Part shown: positions 37,911-46,788 of the stretch, piece after piece
Numbering within the stretch: the first letter of the stretch is position 1
How the letters are laid out: every line of letters begins with the position of its first letter
Assembly (NCBI RefSeq): GCF_004217185.1
Contig: NZ_SHKL01000001.1
Coordinates: 1,510,001 to 1,574,000, forward strand
Source: Pseudonocardia sediminis
Lineage (GTDB): Bacteria; Actinomycetota; Actinomycetes; Mycobacteriales; Pseudonocardiaceae
DNA: 64,000 nt
Direction: 5' to 3'
Notes under the pieces: generated by a model
Told to the model about the DNA's origin: nothing
The model's input: only the letters and a program-made list of their open reading frames with translations
The model's database searches: none
Made by a program: the position numbers and the translations under genes

Positions 37911-39278
37911 TCAGCTCGTCGGGACCCGTGTGCCGCGGATGCTGGCGTCGAGCAGCTGCACCGGGTGCAGCAGCGGGACGGGGCCGTCGGCGCCCTCACC
38001 GAGGTACTTGCGGATCTGGAGCAGGCAGCCCGGGTTCGCGGTGACGACCACGTCCGGCTTCGCCTCCCGGATCTTCCCGGCCTTGCGCTCGCCCAGTTCA
38101 CCGGCCGCGTCCGGCATGATCATGTTGTAGATGCCGGCCGAGCCGCAGCACAGCGCCGCCTCGGCGATGTCGACGAGCTCGAGCTCCGGGATCGTGCGCA
38201 GCACCGCGCGGGGCTGGTCGCGCACGCCCTGGGCGTGCCCGAGGTGGCACGCGTCGTGGTAGGCGACGCGGCCCTTCACCGGGGTGCGCGGGGCGCGCGG
38301 GCCGCCGTCGTCGGAGCGCGCGTAGAGCTCGGCGAGGACCTCGTGGACGTCACGGACGCGGGCGCTGAACGCCTTCGCGCGCTCGGCCCACTCGGGGTCG
38401 TCGGAGAGCAGGTGCCCGTAGTCCTTCATCGACGAGCCGCAGCCGGCGACGTTGGTGACGATCGCGTCGACGTCGAGGGTCTCGAAGCGGGCGATCGTCT
38501 TGCGCGCCCGGCCCAGCGCCGTCGCCTCCCGGCCGGCGTGCACCTCCAGCGCGCCGCAGCACTCCTGCTCGCGCGGGACCAGCACGTCGCAGCCCTCGGC
38601 CGACAGCACCCGGACCGTGGCCTCGTTGACCCGGTGGAAGAACACGTCCTGCACACAGCCCGACAGCAGCGCCACCCGCGCGCGCCGCTTCCCGATCGCG
38701 GCGGTGTGCACCGGCAGCGTCGCGAACGCCTCGCGCACCGTCACCGGCGGTAGCAGCGACTCCATCGCGGCGAGCCGTCCCGGCAGCTTGTCGGCCAGCT
38801 TGCGGACCGCGGGGACCTGGGCCAGCTTCTGATAGAGCGCGCCGGGCAGGGCCGCGGCGCGCAGCCGCTTCTTGTAGGGGAACAGAGCGAAGATCGCCTC
38901 GCGGAACAGGGAGTCGGCCTTCGTCCGGTTCACGTTGCGCTCGATCTGCGGGCGCACCGACTCGAGCAGCTTGTCGTACTGGACGCCGGACGGGCAGGCG
39001 GTGACGCACGCCATGCAGCCCAGGCAGTTGTCCATGTGCTCGGTGAACGGGCCCTCGAGGCCGATCTCGCCCTTCTCGGCCAGGTCCATCAGCAGGATCC
39101 GGCCGCGCGGGGAGTCCATCTCCTCGCCCCAGAGCTGGTAGGTCGGGCAGGTCGGCAGGCAGAAGCCGCAGTGCACGCAGTCGTTCAGCAGCTCGCGCTC
39201 GGGCGGGCGGATCGTGTCGAACGCGCTGGGACCCTGCTGCGGGATCTTCGATTCGGCGGAGCCGGCGGGGGTGCTCAC
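37911..39278 (-). CDS. glcF: Glycolate oxidase iron-sulfur subunit GlcF
   Basis: The protein has 455 residues. Two ferredoxin-type [4Fe-4S] motifs (CVHCGFCLPTCPTY near 34-47 and CLGCMACVTACPSG near 84-97) are followed by two CCG cysteine-rich domains (ECCGALEVHAG and LCCGSAGIYN). It passes electrons from GlcD/GlcE to the membrane chain during oxidation of glycolate to glyoxylate. It starts at a GTG 10 nt after glcE, so the genes form one transcript glcD-glcE-glcF. The assignment rests on motifs, gene order and the neighbouring malate synthase. Confidence 0.93.
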   Translation of the reverse strand: MSTPAGSAESKIPQQGPSAFDTIRPPERELLNDCVHCGFCLPTCPTYQLWGEEMDSPRGRILLMDLAEKGEIGLEGPFTEHMDNCLGCMACVTACPSGVQYDKLLESVRPQIERNVNRTKADSLFREAIFALFPYKKRLRAAALPGALYQKLAQVPAVRKLADKLPGRLAAMESLLPPVTVREAFATLPVHTAAIGKRRARVALLSGCVQDVFFHRVNEATVRVLSAEGCDVLVPREQECCGALEVHAGREATALGRARKTIARFETLDVDAIVTNVAGCGSSMKDYGHLLSDDPEWAERAKAFSARVRDVHEVLAELYARSDDGGPRAPRTPVKGRVAYHDACHLGHAQGVRDQPRAVLRTIPELELVDIAEAALCCGSAGIYNMIMPDAAGELGERKAGKIREAKPDVVVTANPGCLLQIRKYLGEGADGPVPLLHPVQLLDASIRGTRVPTS

Positions 39279-39288
39279 GGGTACGTCC

Positions 39289-40545
39289 TCACATCCAGGG
39301 GTGGAAGCGGCCGGGGGAGAGCCGGCCGTCCGGGTCGAGCTTGTGCTTGATCGCCTTCAGGACCGGGAGACCCGACGGCGGCGGGCCCCACGCGGGGGCG
39401 TCGAGGTCGGCGGAGCGCGAGCGCAGCGACGACGTGCCGTTCGCGGCCGCGACCGCGTCGTGCGCCTCGGCCACGGCCGCACCCGGGACGGTCACCGTCG
39501 CCACGCCGGTGCCCAGGCCGGCCGCGACGGCCGTCGCCGGGAGCTCGGCGATCAGCGACGGCAACCGGGTCGGCGCGGCACCGATCCGCAGCACCGCACC
39601 CTCCGGGGCGGCGTCGGCGGCCGGGCCACCGGCGCCCGTGCCGTTGTCGCGCGAGCCGTTGTCGCGCGAGCCGTTGTCGCGCGAGCCGTTGTCGCGCGAG
39701 CCGTTGTCGCGCGAGCCGTTGTCGCCGAGGCCGTTGTCGCCGAGGCCGGGGACGCCCGCGACCAGGGCCGCGTGCTCGTCCCAGACCGCGTCGTCGACCT
39801 CGTGCGCGCCGTCGCCGAGCAGCTCCATGAGCCGGTCGACCCGCAGGTGCAGCGTCGACTCCCCGCCCTCGAGGCGGACCAGCAGACGGCCCGGGTCACC
39901 GGAGATCCACTCGCAGGCGATCGGCTCCAGCGGGCTCTGTACCAGCCGGGCGGTGTGCTCGGCGGCGGACGTCAGCGGCCCGTCGACGGCGACGGTCGCG
40001 GTCGCCTTCGGGACCGGGTGCAGCCGCAGCACCACCTCGACCAGCACACCGAGCGTGCCGTAGGAGCCGTGCAGGAGCTTCGCCATGTCGTAGCCGGCCA
40101 CGTTCTTGATCACGTGCCCGCCGCTGCGCACCATCGTGCCGTCGGCGAGCACCGTCGTCGTGCCGATCACCAGGTCCCGCATCGAGCCGTAGACCAGCGC
40201 GGACGGGCCGGCGTCGGCGGTGGCCAGCAGCCCGCCGACGGTCGCGCCGCGCGGGATGCGCGCGGCGTCGAGGGCCAGGCGCTGGCGGTGCTCGCCGATC
40301 TCGCCGGCGAGGTCGCGCAGCGGGGTGCCGGCGTGCACCGAGACCGTCATGTCGCCCGGGTTGTGGGCGATGACGCCGGTCAGGCCGGTCGTGTCCAGGG
40401 TGGCGTCGACGTCGTCGAGGCGGCCGGCCCAGTCGGCGGCCGTGCCGGCACCGGCGATCGCGAGCCGGCCGGGTGTGTCCAGGACGGCGTCCCGGACCTC
40501 CTTCGGCGTGGTGGGGCGCAGCGTGGTGGGTGCGGCGCGGGTCAT
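39289..40545 (-). CDS. glcE: Glycolate oxidase FAD-binding subunit GlcE with in-frame minisatellite
   Basis: The 418-residue protein has the short FAD_binding_4 domain: VIAHNPGDMTVSVHAGTPL, IPRGATVGGLLATADAGPSALVYGSMRDLVIG and VKNVAGYDM-like AGYDMAKLLHGSYGTLG. It partners GlcD and GlcF. Between about residues 265 and 302 lies a run of GLGDN/GSRDN pentapeptides, absent from typical GlcE, coded by a 15-bp tandem repeat. The run is in frame and flanked by intact sequence. ATG 40545 has AAGGG upstream. Confidence 0.92.
   Translation of the reverse strand: MTRAAPTTLRPTTPKEVRDAVLDTPGRLAIAGAGTAADWAGRLDDVDATLDTTGLTGVIAHNPGDMTVSVHAGTPLRDLAGEIGEHRQRLALDAARIPRGATVGGLLATADAGPSALVYGSMRDLVIGTTTVLADGTMVRSGGHVIKNVAGYDMAKLLHGSYGTLGVLVEVVLRLHPVPKATATVAVDGPLTSAAEHTARLVQSPLEPIACEWISGDPGRLLVRLEGGESTLHLRVDRLMELLGDGAHEVDDAVWDEHAALVAGVPGLGDNGLGDNGSRDNGSRDNGSRDNGSRDNGSRDNGTGAGGPAADAAPEGAVLRIGAAPTRLPSLIAELPATAVAAGLGTGVATVTVPGAAVAEAHDAVAAANGTSSLRSRSADLDAPAWGPPPSGLPVLKAIKHKLDPDGRLSPGRFHPWM
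39640..39753 (-). repeat. 15-bp in-frame minisatellite in glcE
   Basis: The 15-bp unit CCGTTGTCGCGCGAG (plus-strand reading) is repeated five to six times nearly perfectly. Two variant units ending in GCCGAGG follow. On the coding strand it encodes DNGSR repeats. Unit length is a multiple of three, so copy-number changes would keep the frame. Confidence 0.9.
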
Positions 40546-40594
40546 CTCGGTGGCCCTTCTTCGGACGGGTGCGGGGCGTGGACCGGGCAGGGGC

Positions 40595-42049
40595 TCACAG
40601 GCGCTCGATCGCGCCCTGCTCCTCGAGCGGGTGCGGGCGGTACTTGCCGGGCCGCTCGCCGCACAGTCGCGGGGTCGGGAACAGCTTGCCGGGGTTGCAG
40701 ATGTCGCCGGGGTCGAACGCGGTGCGGACCCGGTGGAAGGCCTCCAGGTCGTCCTCGCCGAACATCGTCGGCATCGAACAGGCCTTGTCGGTGCCGATGC
40801 CGTGCTCACCGGAGAGCGACCCGCCCATCGCCACGCACAGCTCGGCGATGCCGGACGAGAGCTCCTCGGCGCGCTCGACCTCGCCGTCGGCCTCGCTGTA
40901 GAGCACCAGCGGGTGCAGGTTCCCGTCGCCGGCGTGGAAGACGTTCGCGACCCGCAGGCCCGCGTCGTCGGCCATCTCGGCGATCTTGTCGAGGACCTCG
41001 GACAGCCGGGTCCGGGGGACCACGCCGTCCTGGACGATGTAGTCCGGGCTGATCCGGCCGACCGCGGCGAACGCGGCCTTGCGCCCGCGCCAGATCGCCG
41101 CGCGCTCCTCGGGGGAACCGGCGATGTGCAGGCGGGTGCAGCCGTGCCTGTCGCAGATCGCCTTGACCTGCTCGAACTGGTCGTCGCACTCCTCGGCGGT
41201 GCCGTCGAGCTCGACGACGAGCGCGGCCGGGGTGTCGAGGGAGTAGCCCGCACCGGTGGCGCCCTCGGCGGCCTCGATCGCGAGCGCGTCCATCATCTCC
41301 ACCGCGGCCGGCACGATCCCGGCCGAGACGATGTCGGAGACCACCTGGCCGCCCGCGGCGACCGAGGGGAAGTCGGCGAGCAGGGTGCGCATCGTCTCCG
41401 GCGTGCGCAGCAGCCGGACGGTGATCTTGGTGGTGATCCCGAGCGTGCCCTCGGAGCCGAGGAACACCCCGCGCAGGTCCGGCCCGGACTGCTCGGCCGA
41501 GTCCGACCCGAGCGTGACCAACGACCCGTCGGGCAGGACGACCTCGATCGAGAGCACGTGGTTGGTGGTGAAGCCGTACTTGAGGCAGTGCGCACCGCCG
41601 GAGTTCTCCGCGACGTTGCCGCCGATCGTGCAGACCTGCTGGCTCGACGGGTCCGGCGCGTAGTAGAGCCCGAACGGCGACGCGGCCGCGGTGATCTCCA
41701 GGTTCGTCACGCCCGGCTCCAGCACGGCGCGACGGTTCTCCGGGTCGACCTCGAGCACCCGGTTGAGGCGGTTGAGGCCGATCACGACGCCGTCGGCGAC
41801 CGGGAGCGCTCCGCCGGACAGCCCGGTCCCGGCGCCGCGCGCGACGAACGGGACGCCGTGGCGCGCGCAGACCTTCACGCACTCCGCGACGGCCTCGGCG
41901 GTGCGGGGGAGGAGTACCAGCTCGGGCACGACCCGGTAGCCGGTCAGCCCATCGCACTCGTAGGTGCGGGTCTTGATGGGGTCGGACAGCACGTCGGCGG
42001 CACCCAGGACGCCCACGAACTCGTCGACGATCCGGCGGTCCAGTGGCAT
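40595..42049 (-). CDS. glcD: Glycolate oxidase FAD-linked catalytic subunit GlcD
   Basis: This 484-residue VAO/PCMH-family flavoenzyme is the first gene of the glcDEF unit. The FAD-binding segment includes VPFVARGAGTGLSGGALP and CTIGGNVAENSGG, with LGSEGTLGITTKITVRL. The C-terminal domain carries NVFHAGDGNLHPLV and LSGEHGIGTDKA. It oxidises glycolate, and possibly D-lactate, to the 2-oxo acid. D-lactate dehydrogenases are close relatives, but GlcE/GlcF partners and adjacent GlcB favour glycolate. ATG 42049 leaves a 224-bp divergent promoter region to glcB. Confidence 0.93.
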   Translation of the reverse strand: MPLDRRIVDEFVGVLGAADVLSDPIKTRTYECDGLTGYRVVPELVLLPRTAEAVAECVKVCARHGVPFVARGAGTGLSGGALPVADGVVIGLNRLNRVLEVDPENRRAVLEPGVTNLEITAAASPFGLYYAPDPSSQQVCTIGGNVAENSGGAHCLKYGFTTNHVLSIEVVLPDGSLVTLGSDSAEQSGPDLRGVFLGSEGTLGITTKITVRLLRTPETMRTLLADFPSVAAGGQVVSDIVSAGIVPAAVEMMDALAIEAAEGATGAGYSLDTPAALVVELDGTAEECDDQFEQVKAICDRHGCTRLHIAGSPEERAAIWRGRKAAFAAVGRISPDYIVQDGVVPRTRLSEVLDKIAEMADDAGLRVANVFHAGDGNLHPLVLYSEADGEVERAEELSSGIAELCVAMGGSLSGEHGIGTDKACSMPTMFGEDDLEAFHRVRTAFDPGDICNPGKLFPTPRLCGERPGKYRPHPLEEQGAIERL

Positions 42050-42273
42050 CGATGCACTCCCTGTCGCGCAGTGGTGGTGGAGGCCGGAAACGGGTACCCG
42101 CGTTCCGGCCGGTCGAGCGGAGAGGTGGATGGAGACTACGACGACCCACCGACAGTTCGCCCGACTTGGCGGTCACGACCTGACGCCGCGAACTTCCATG
42201 ATGCGAAAAACTACTTCCACTGGTAGACAGTGGACCAGATCGAGCCCTGCACCACGCAGAGAGGATGGTCACA
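42050..42273. promoter_or_regulatory. Divergent glcD / glcB control region
   Basis: This segment must drive both arms of the glycolate module and is locally AT-richer (42190-42240). It holds a direct repeat ACTTCCA at 42192 and 42213 (21 bp apart, two helical turns) and an inverted pair CTGGT (42220-42224) / ACCAG (42234-42238). These are candidate regulator sites of GntR/FadR or IclR type. No regulator gene of those families is adjacent. Confidence 0.5.
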
Positions 42274-44427
42274 GTGGCTGACGCCGCCGGACTTCAGGTG
42301 GACGACAAGCTCCGCGCCTTCGTCGAGGGCGAGCTGCTCGCCGACGTCGACGTGAGCGCCGAGAGCTTCTGGGCGACGCTCGCGCGCCTGCAGGAGCGGT
42401 TCGCGCCCCGGATCGCCGACGCGCTCGCCCTCCGCGACGACCTCCAGGCGCGCATCGACGCCTGGCACGCCGAGCACGGCGCCGGGTCGCGTGACGACTA
42501 CGAGAAGTTCCTGACCGAGATCGGCTACCTGCTCCCCGAGCCGTCCTCGGCGCCGACGATCGACGTCGACCGGGTGGATCCGGAGATCGCCGAGGTCCCC
42601 GGCGCGCAGCTGGTCGTGCCGTCGACCAACGCGCGCTTCGCGCTCAACGCCGCGAACGCCCGCTGGGGCTCGCTGTTCGACGCCTACTACGGCACCGACG
42701 CGCTCCCGCAGGACCACGAGCTCGCGAAGGGCTACGACGAGAAGCGCGGCGCCCAGGTCATCGCGGCCGCCGACGAGCTGCTCGACGAGCTGTTCGCGCT
42801 GGCCAAGGGCTCGCACGCCGACGTGACCGCCTACCGCGCCTCGGTCGAGGGCCTGGTCGCCGACACCGCCAACGGCACGGTCGGCCTCGCCGACCCGTCC
42901 GCGTACGCGGGCTTTCGCGAGACCGACGGAGACGGCAGGGGCGCGGTGCTGCTGGTCCGCCACGGCCTGCACGCCGAGCTGACGATCGACCCGACCACGC
43001 AGGTCGGGCGCCAGCACCACGCCGGCGTCTCCGACGTCGTGCTCGAGTCGGCCGTCACCACGATCGTCGACCTCGAGGACTCGGTCGCGACCGTCGACGG
43101 CGAGGACAAGTCGCTGGCCTACCGCAACTGGCTCGGTCTGATGACCGGGGACCTGACCTCGGAGTTCCAGCGCGGGGAGAAGACGATCACCCGCCGGGCG
43201 AACCCGGACCGCGAGTACACCGGCGCCGACGGGAAGCCGCTCACGCTGCCGGGCCGCTCGCTCATGCTGGTCCGCACGTGCGGGCACCACATGACCACGA
43301 ACGCGGTCCGCACCGCCGACGGCGCCGAGGTCAACGAAGGCGTGCTGGACGCGCTGGTCGCGGCCACCGCGGCGCTCTACGACCTGCAGGGGAAGGGCCC
43401 GCACACGAACTCGCGCGCGGGCAGCGTCTACATCGTCAAGCCCAAGCAGCACGGCCCGGACGAGGTCGCCCTGACGGTCGAGCTGTTCGCGGCCGTCGAG
43501 GAGGCTCTGGGCCTGCAGGCGAACACGCTCAAGATCGGCATCATGGACGAGGAGAAGCGCACCACGCTGAACCTCGCCGCCTGCATCGAGGCCGCCCGCG
43601 AGCGCGTCATCTTCGTCAACACCGGCTTCCTCGACCGCACCGGCGACGAGATCCACACCTGCTTCGCCGCCGGGCCCGTCCTGCGCAAGGGCGACATGAA
43701 GTCGACGACGTGGCTGCAGACCTACGAGGACCGCAACGTCGACGTGGCGCTGGCCGCCGGGTTCGAGCACTCCGCGCAGGTCGGCAAGGGCATGTGGGCC
43801 AAGCCGGCCGCGATGGCGGAGATGCTGGAGCAGAAGATCGGGCACCCGAAGGCCGGCGCCAACTGCGCCTGGGTGCCGTCGCCGACCGCCGCCACCGTGC
43901 ACGCGCTGCACTACCTGCGCGTCGACGTGCACGCGGTGCAGGACGAGATCGCGAAGCGGAAGACGGCCGACCGCCGCGACCTGCTGGAGCTGCCGCTCTC
44001 GGACCCGTCGACGCTGTCCGACGCCGACCGCACGCACGAGCTGGAGACCAACGCGCAGTCGATCCTCGGCTACGTCGTGCGCTGGGTCGGCCTGGGCATC
44101 GGCTGCTCCACGGTCCCCGACCTGGAGGGTGTCGGTCTGATGGAGGACCGCGCCACCCTGCGGATCTCGAGCCAGCTGATCGCGAACTGGCTCGCCCACG
44201 GCGTCGTCGACGAGAAGACGGTCCGCGACACGTTCGCGAGGATGGCCGCCCTCGTGGACGAGCAGAACTCCGGCGAGCCCGGCTACCGCCCGATGGCGAG
44301 GGACCTCGAGGGCAGCGAGTCGTTCCAGGCCGCGCTCGAGCTGGTGTTCACCGGCAGGACCGAGCCCAACGGCTACACCGAGCGCACGCTGACCCAGTGG
44401 CGTCAGCGGGCCAAGTCCAACGCCTGA
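42274..44427 (+). CDS. glcB: Malate synthase G
   Basis: This protein of about 717 residues is the monomeric GlcB type (E. coli GlcB is 723). It condenses glyoxylate with acetyl-CoA to malate. Signatures are VDLEDSVATVDGEDK (metal and substrate region), GRSLMLVRTCGHHMTTNAVR with a catalytic Arg, HTNSRAGSVYIVKPKQHGPDE and MEDRATLRISSQLIANWLAHG with the catalytic base region. GTG 42274 is chosen because AGAGAGG ends 9 nt upstream; the ATG at 42265 abuts that site. It consumes the product of divergent GlcDEF. Confidence 0.95.
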   Translation: MADAAGLQVDDKLRAFVEGELLADVDVSAESFWATLARLQERFAPRIADALALRDDLQARIDAWHAEHGAGSRDDYEKFLTEIGYLLPEPSSAPTIDVDRVDPEIAEVPGAQLVVPSTNARFALNAANARWGSLFDAYYGTDALPQDHELAKGYDEKRGAQVIAAADELLDELFALAKGSHADVTAYRASVEGLVADTANGTVGLADPSAYAGFRETDGDGRGAVLLVRHGLHAELTIDPTTQVGRQHHAGVSDVVLESAVTTIVDLEDSVATVDGEDKSLAYRNWLGLMTGDLTSEFQRGEKTITRRANPDREYTGADGKPLTLPGRSLMLVRTCGHHMTTNAVRTADGAEVNEGVLDALVAATAALYDLQGKGPHTNSRAGSVYIVKPKQHGPDEVALTVELFAAVEEALGLQANTLKIGIMDEEKRTTLNLAACIEAARERVIFVNTGFLDRTGDEIHTCFAAGPVLRKGDMKSTTWLQTYEDRNVDVALAAGFEHSAQVGKGMWAKPAAMAEMLEQKIGHPKAGANCAWVPSPTAATVHALHYLRVDVHAVQDEIAKRKTADRRDLLELPLSDPSTLSDADRTHELETNAQSILGYVVRWVGLGIGCSTVPDLEGVGLMEDRATLRISSQLIANWLAHGVVDEKTVRDTFARMAALVDEQNSGEPGYRPMARDLEGSESFQAALELVFTGRTEPNGYTERTLTQWRQRAKSNA

Positions 44428-44440
44428 TCCCGCAGTTCCG

Positions 44441-44487
44441 ACGAGCGTGACGCTCGTGGCGCCAGACGCCACGAACGTCACGCTCGT
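44441..44487. terminator. 21-bp hairpin after glcB
   Basis: Arms 44441-44461 and 44467-44487 are complementary at 20 of 21 positions, around a 5-nt loop. The sequence (ACGAGCGTGACGCTCG...) resembles hairpins near 63720 and 63815. It lies just after the glcB stop and before the MFS gene, so termination is plausible. It is followed by TTCG rather than a T-run. Confidence 0.65.
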
Positions 44488-44517
44488 TCGCGTCGTCCGA
44501 ACGAGGAGGAGAGGCCG

Positions 44518-45759
44518 GTGACCGGCGTGGAGCAGGGTCGGGCGTGGATGCGGCCCGCGGTGGCGTTGTTCGGCGTCGCGTACGGGGCGAACCAGTTCAG
44601 CCCGCTGATGGTCATGTACCGGGAGCAGGGCCACTACTCGGCGACGGTGGTGGCCGCGTTCTTCGCCGTCTACGTCGCGGGTCTGGCGCCCGGCCTGCTG
44701 ATCGGCGGTCCGGCGTCGGACCGCTGGGGGCGGCGCGCGGTGCTGCTCCCGGCCGCGGTCGTGTCGATCCCGGCGAGCGCGGTCATCGCGCTCGGCGCGT
44801 TCTCCGAGGCCCTGCTCTACGCGGGACGGCTGCTGTTCGGGGTCTGCATCGGCGTCGCCATGGCGGTGGCGACGACGTGGGTCAAGGAGCTCTCCGGCCC
44901 GCCGCACGACCCGTCGGCCGACGACGGTGCCGGCGCTCGCCGGGCCGCGATCGCCCTGACCGGCGGTTTCGGTGTCGGGCCGCTCGTCGGCGGGTTGCTC
45001 GCGCAATTCGCGCCGCTGCCGATGGAGCTGCCCTACGTCGTGCACATCCTGCTCATGGTCCCGGCCGTGTGGCTGCTGGTCCGCGCGCCGGAGACCCGGC
45101 CGTCCGGCATGCGGTCGACGCGCTCGCTGCTGGCCGACCTGAAGGTCCCGGCGGCGGCGCACCCGCGGTTCGTGTGGCTGGTGCTGCCCGCGGCGCCGTG
45201 GGTGTTCGGGGCGGCGTCGCTGTCGTTCGCGGTGCAGCCGACGACGCTCGGTGGCGCGGTCGGCTCGTACGGGCTCCTGGTCGCCACGCTGATCACCGCC
45301 GTGACGCTGACGTCCGGCTTCCTCGCCCAGTACCTCGCCCGCCGGGTGGACGCGCGGTCGCGCCTGGCCGGGACGCGGATCGGCATGACGCTCGTGATCG
45401 CCGGGACGCTGGTGGCCGCGGTGACCGCGGCGACGCAGTCGATCCCGGTCGCGTTCGCCGGTGCCGTGCTGTTCGGGGCCGGCTACGGGTTCACGCTGCT
45501 CTCGGGCCTGCAGGAGGTGCAACGCATCGCCGCGCCGGAGCACCTGGCCGGTCTGACCGCGGTGTTCTACACGCTGACCTACGTCGGCTTCCTGCTCCCG
45601 CTCGTGCTCTCCGCGCTGACGCCGGTGGCGTCCTACCCGGTGCTGCTGGGTGCCGTGGCGGTGCTGGAGGTGGTGTGCCTGGCACTGGTCGTCGCCGGTG
45701 CCCGTCGACGCTCGGTGACAGCGACCTCCTCGCGCGCGCCGGCCGGGTCCCGCGCGTAG
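44518..45759 (+). CDS. Major facilitator superfamily transporter
   Basis: This 413-residue membrane protein has about 12 helices. The loop-2/3 MFS motif GGPASDRWGRRAVLL and the FGVCIGVAMAVATTWVKEL helix identify the superfamily. A second half starts after a cytoplasmic loop with SGMRSTRSLLADLKVPAAAHP. It probably exports a small molecule; the substrate is unknown. GAGGAGGAGAGG precedes the GTG start. Its last roughly 127 bp overlap the 3' end of a regulator gene on the other strand. Confidence 0.88.
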   Translation: MTGVEQGRAWMRPAVALFGVAYGANQFSPLMVMYREQGHYSATVVAAFFAVYVAGLAPGLLIGGPASDRWGRRAVLLPAAVVSIPASAVIALGAFSEALLYAGRLLFGVCIGVAMAVATTWVKELSGPPHDPSADDGAGARRAAIALTGGFGVGPLVGGLLAQFAPLPMELPYVVHILLMVPAVWLLVRAPETRPSGMRSTRSLLADLKVPAAAHPRFVWLVLPAAPWVFGAASLSFAVQPTTLGGAVGSYGLLVATLITAVTLTSGFLAQYLARRVDARSRLAGTRIGMTLVIAGTLVAAVTAATQSIPVAFAGAVLFGAGYGFTLLSGLQEVQRIAAPEHLAGLTAVFYTLTYVGFLLPLVLSALTPVASYPVLLGAVAVLEVVCLALVVAGARRRSVTATSSRAPAGSRA

Positions 45760-46691
45760 CGCGCGACCAGCTCCGCGCCGAGCCGGGCGAGCTCGGCCTT
45801 CACCGACTCGGGCTCCACCACCTCGACGGCGTCGCCCCATCCGGCCAGGTCCTGCGCGATCGACAACGGCGTCGGTGCCGCGACCCGGATCCGTGCGCGG
45901 CCGTCGTCGTCGATCCCGATCTCCTCGCTGTGCCGGCCGAAGCGGTCGCGCAGGATCGGCGCCAGCCGCGCCGCGATCAGCACGGTCGCCGAGAGCGGGG
46001 ACCGGCGCTGCTCCATCGCGTCGACGACGCGCTCCCACTCGACGGAGAGGTCGAAGCCCTCCGGGCGGTGGGCGGGTTCGCCGGTCACGGTGACCGTCAC
46101 CATCCGGTCGACGCGGAACGTGCGCTGCCCGCCCTCGGTACCGGCGACGAGGTACCAGACGTCGTCCTTGTCGACGAGCCCCCACGGGTCGACGAGCCGC
46201 TGCGAACGGCGGCGGTCGCGGCCCTCGTAGACCAGCGAGACCTTCCGTCTGCGCACCACGGCGTCCTGCAGCGCGCCGACCGTCGCGGGGCGTTCGCGGT
46301 CCCGCTCGCCCCACCGCGCGGGGTCGACGACGACGGCGTCCGCCGCCGCCTCGGCGTCGGCCCGGAACACCTCCGGCAGCGCGCCGACGAGCTTGCGCAG
46401 CGCGGAGCGGACCGGCGGCGCGACCGCCGCGGCGGGCCCGGCGAGCAGGAACAACGCCGTCGCCTCGGACGAGGTCAGGCCGGTCAGATCGGTGCGGGCC
46501 CCGCCGACGAGTGACCACCCGCCGCCGCGCCCGGCCTGGGCGTAGACCGGGACGCCGGCGCTCGACAACGCCTCCAGGTCCCGGCGGGCCGTCGCCACCG
46601 AGACCTCGAGCTCGTCGGCGACCTCGGCGGCGGTCACCCGGCCACGGGCCTGCATCAGGAGGACGGTCGCGACGAGCCGGTCCGCACGCAT
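45633..46691 (-). CDS. WYL-domain transcriptional regulator
   Basis: The protein has 352 residues. An N-terminal DeoR/HTH_11 winged helix (LLMQARGRVTAAEVADELEVSVATARRDLEALS, shown here only to locate it at about 12-44) is followed by GRGGGWSLVGG. A WYL domain (VSLVYEGRDRRR ... DPWGLVDKDDVWYLVAGT) and a WCX extension complete it. WYL domains bind nucleic acids or nucleotides and control DNA damage, defence or metabolic genes. The last 40 residues are Thr/Ser/Ala-rich and are antisense to the MFS C-terminus. It is divergent from the VOC/YdeI pair, a plausible target. Confidence 0.9.
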   Translation of the reverse strand: MRADRLVATVLLMQARGRVTAAEVADELEVSVATARRDLEALSSAGVPVYAQAGRGGGWSLVGGARTDLTGLTSSEATALFLLAGPAAAVAPPVRSALRKLVGALPEVFRADAEAAADAVVVDPARWGERDRERPATVGALQDAVVRRRKVSLVYEGRDRRRSQRLVDPWGLVDKDDVWYLVAGTEGGQRTFRVDRMVTVTVTGEPAHRPEGFDLSVEWERVVDAMEQRRSPLSATVLIAARLAPILRDRFGRHSEEIGIDDDGRARIRVAAPTPLSIAQDLAGWGDAVEVVEPESVKAELARLGAELVARYARDPAGAREEVAVTERRRAPATTSARHTTSSTATAPSSTG

Positions 46692-46788
46692 ACCGGGAAT
46701 GTTCGCAGGAAAAGTGTTCAGAAGATGAGCACTTCACCTCCGCAGGATGGCTCTCGCCCCCATCGCCCCGACCGCGAGGAGTCCCGAG

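Noticed and set aside
39640..39753. Possible CRISPR array
   Set aside because: The units are only 15 bp, contiguous with no spacers, and in frame with glcE. It is a minisatellite.
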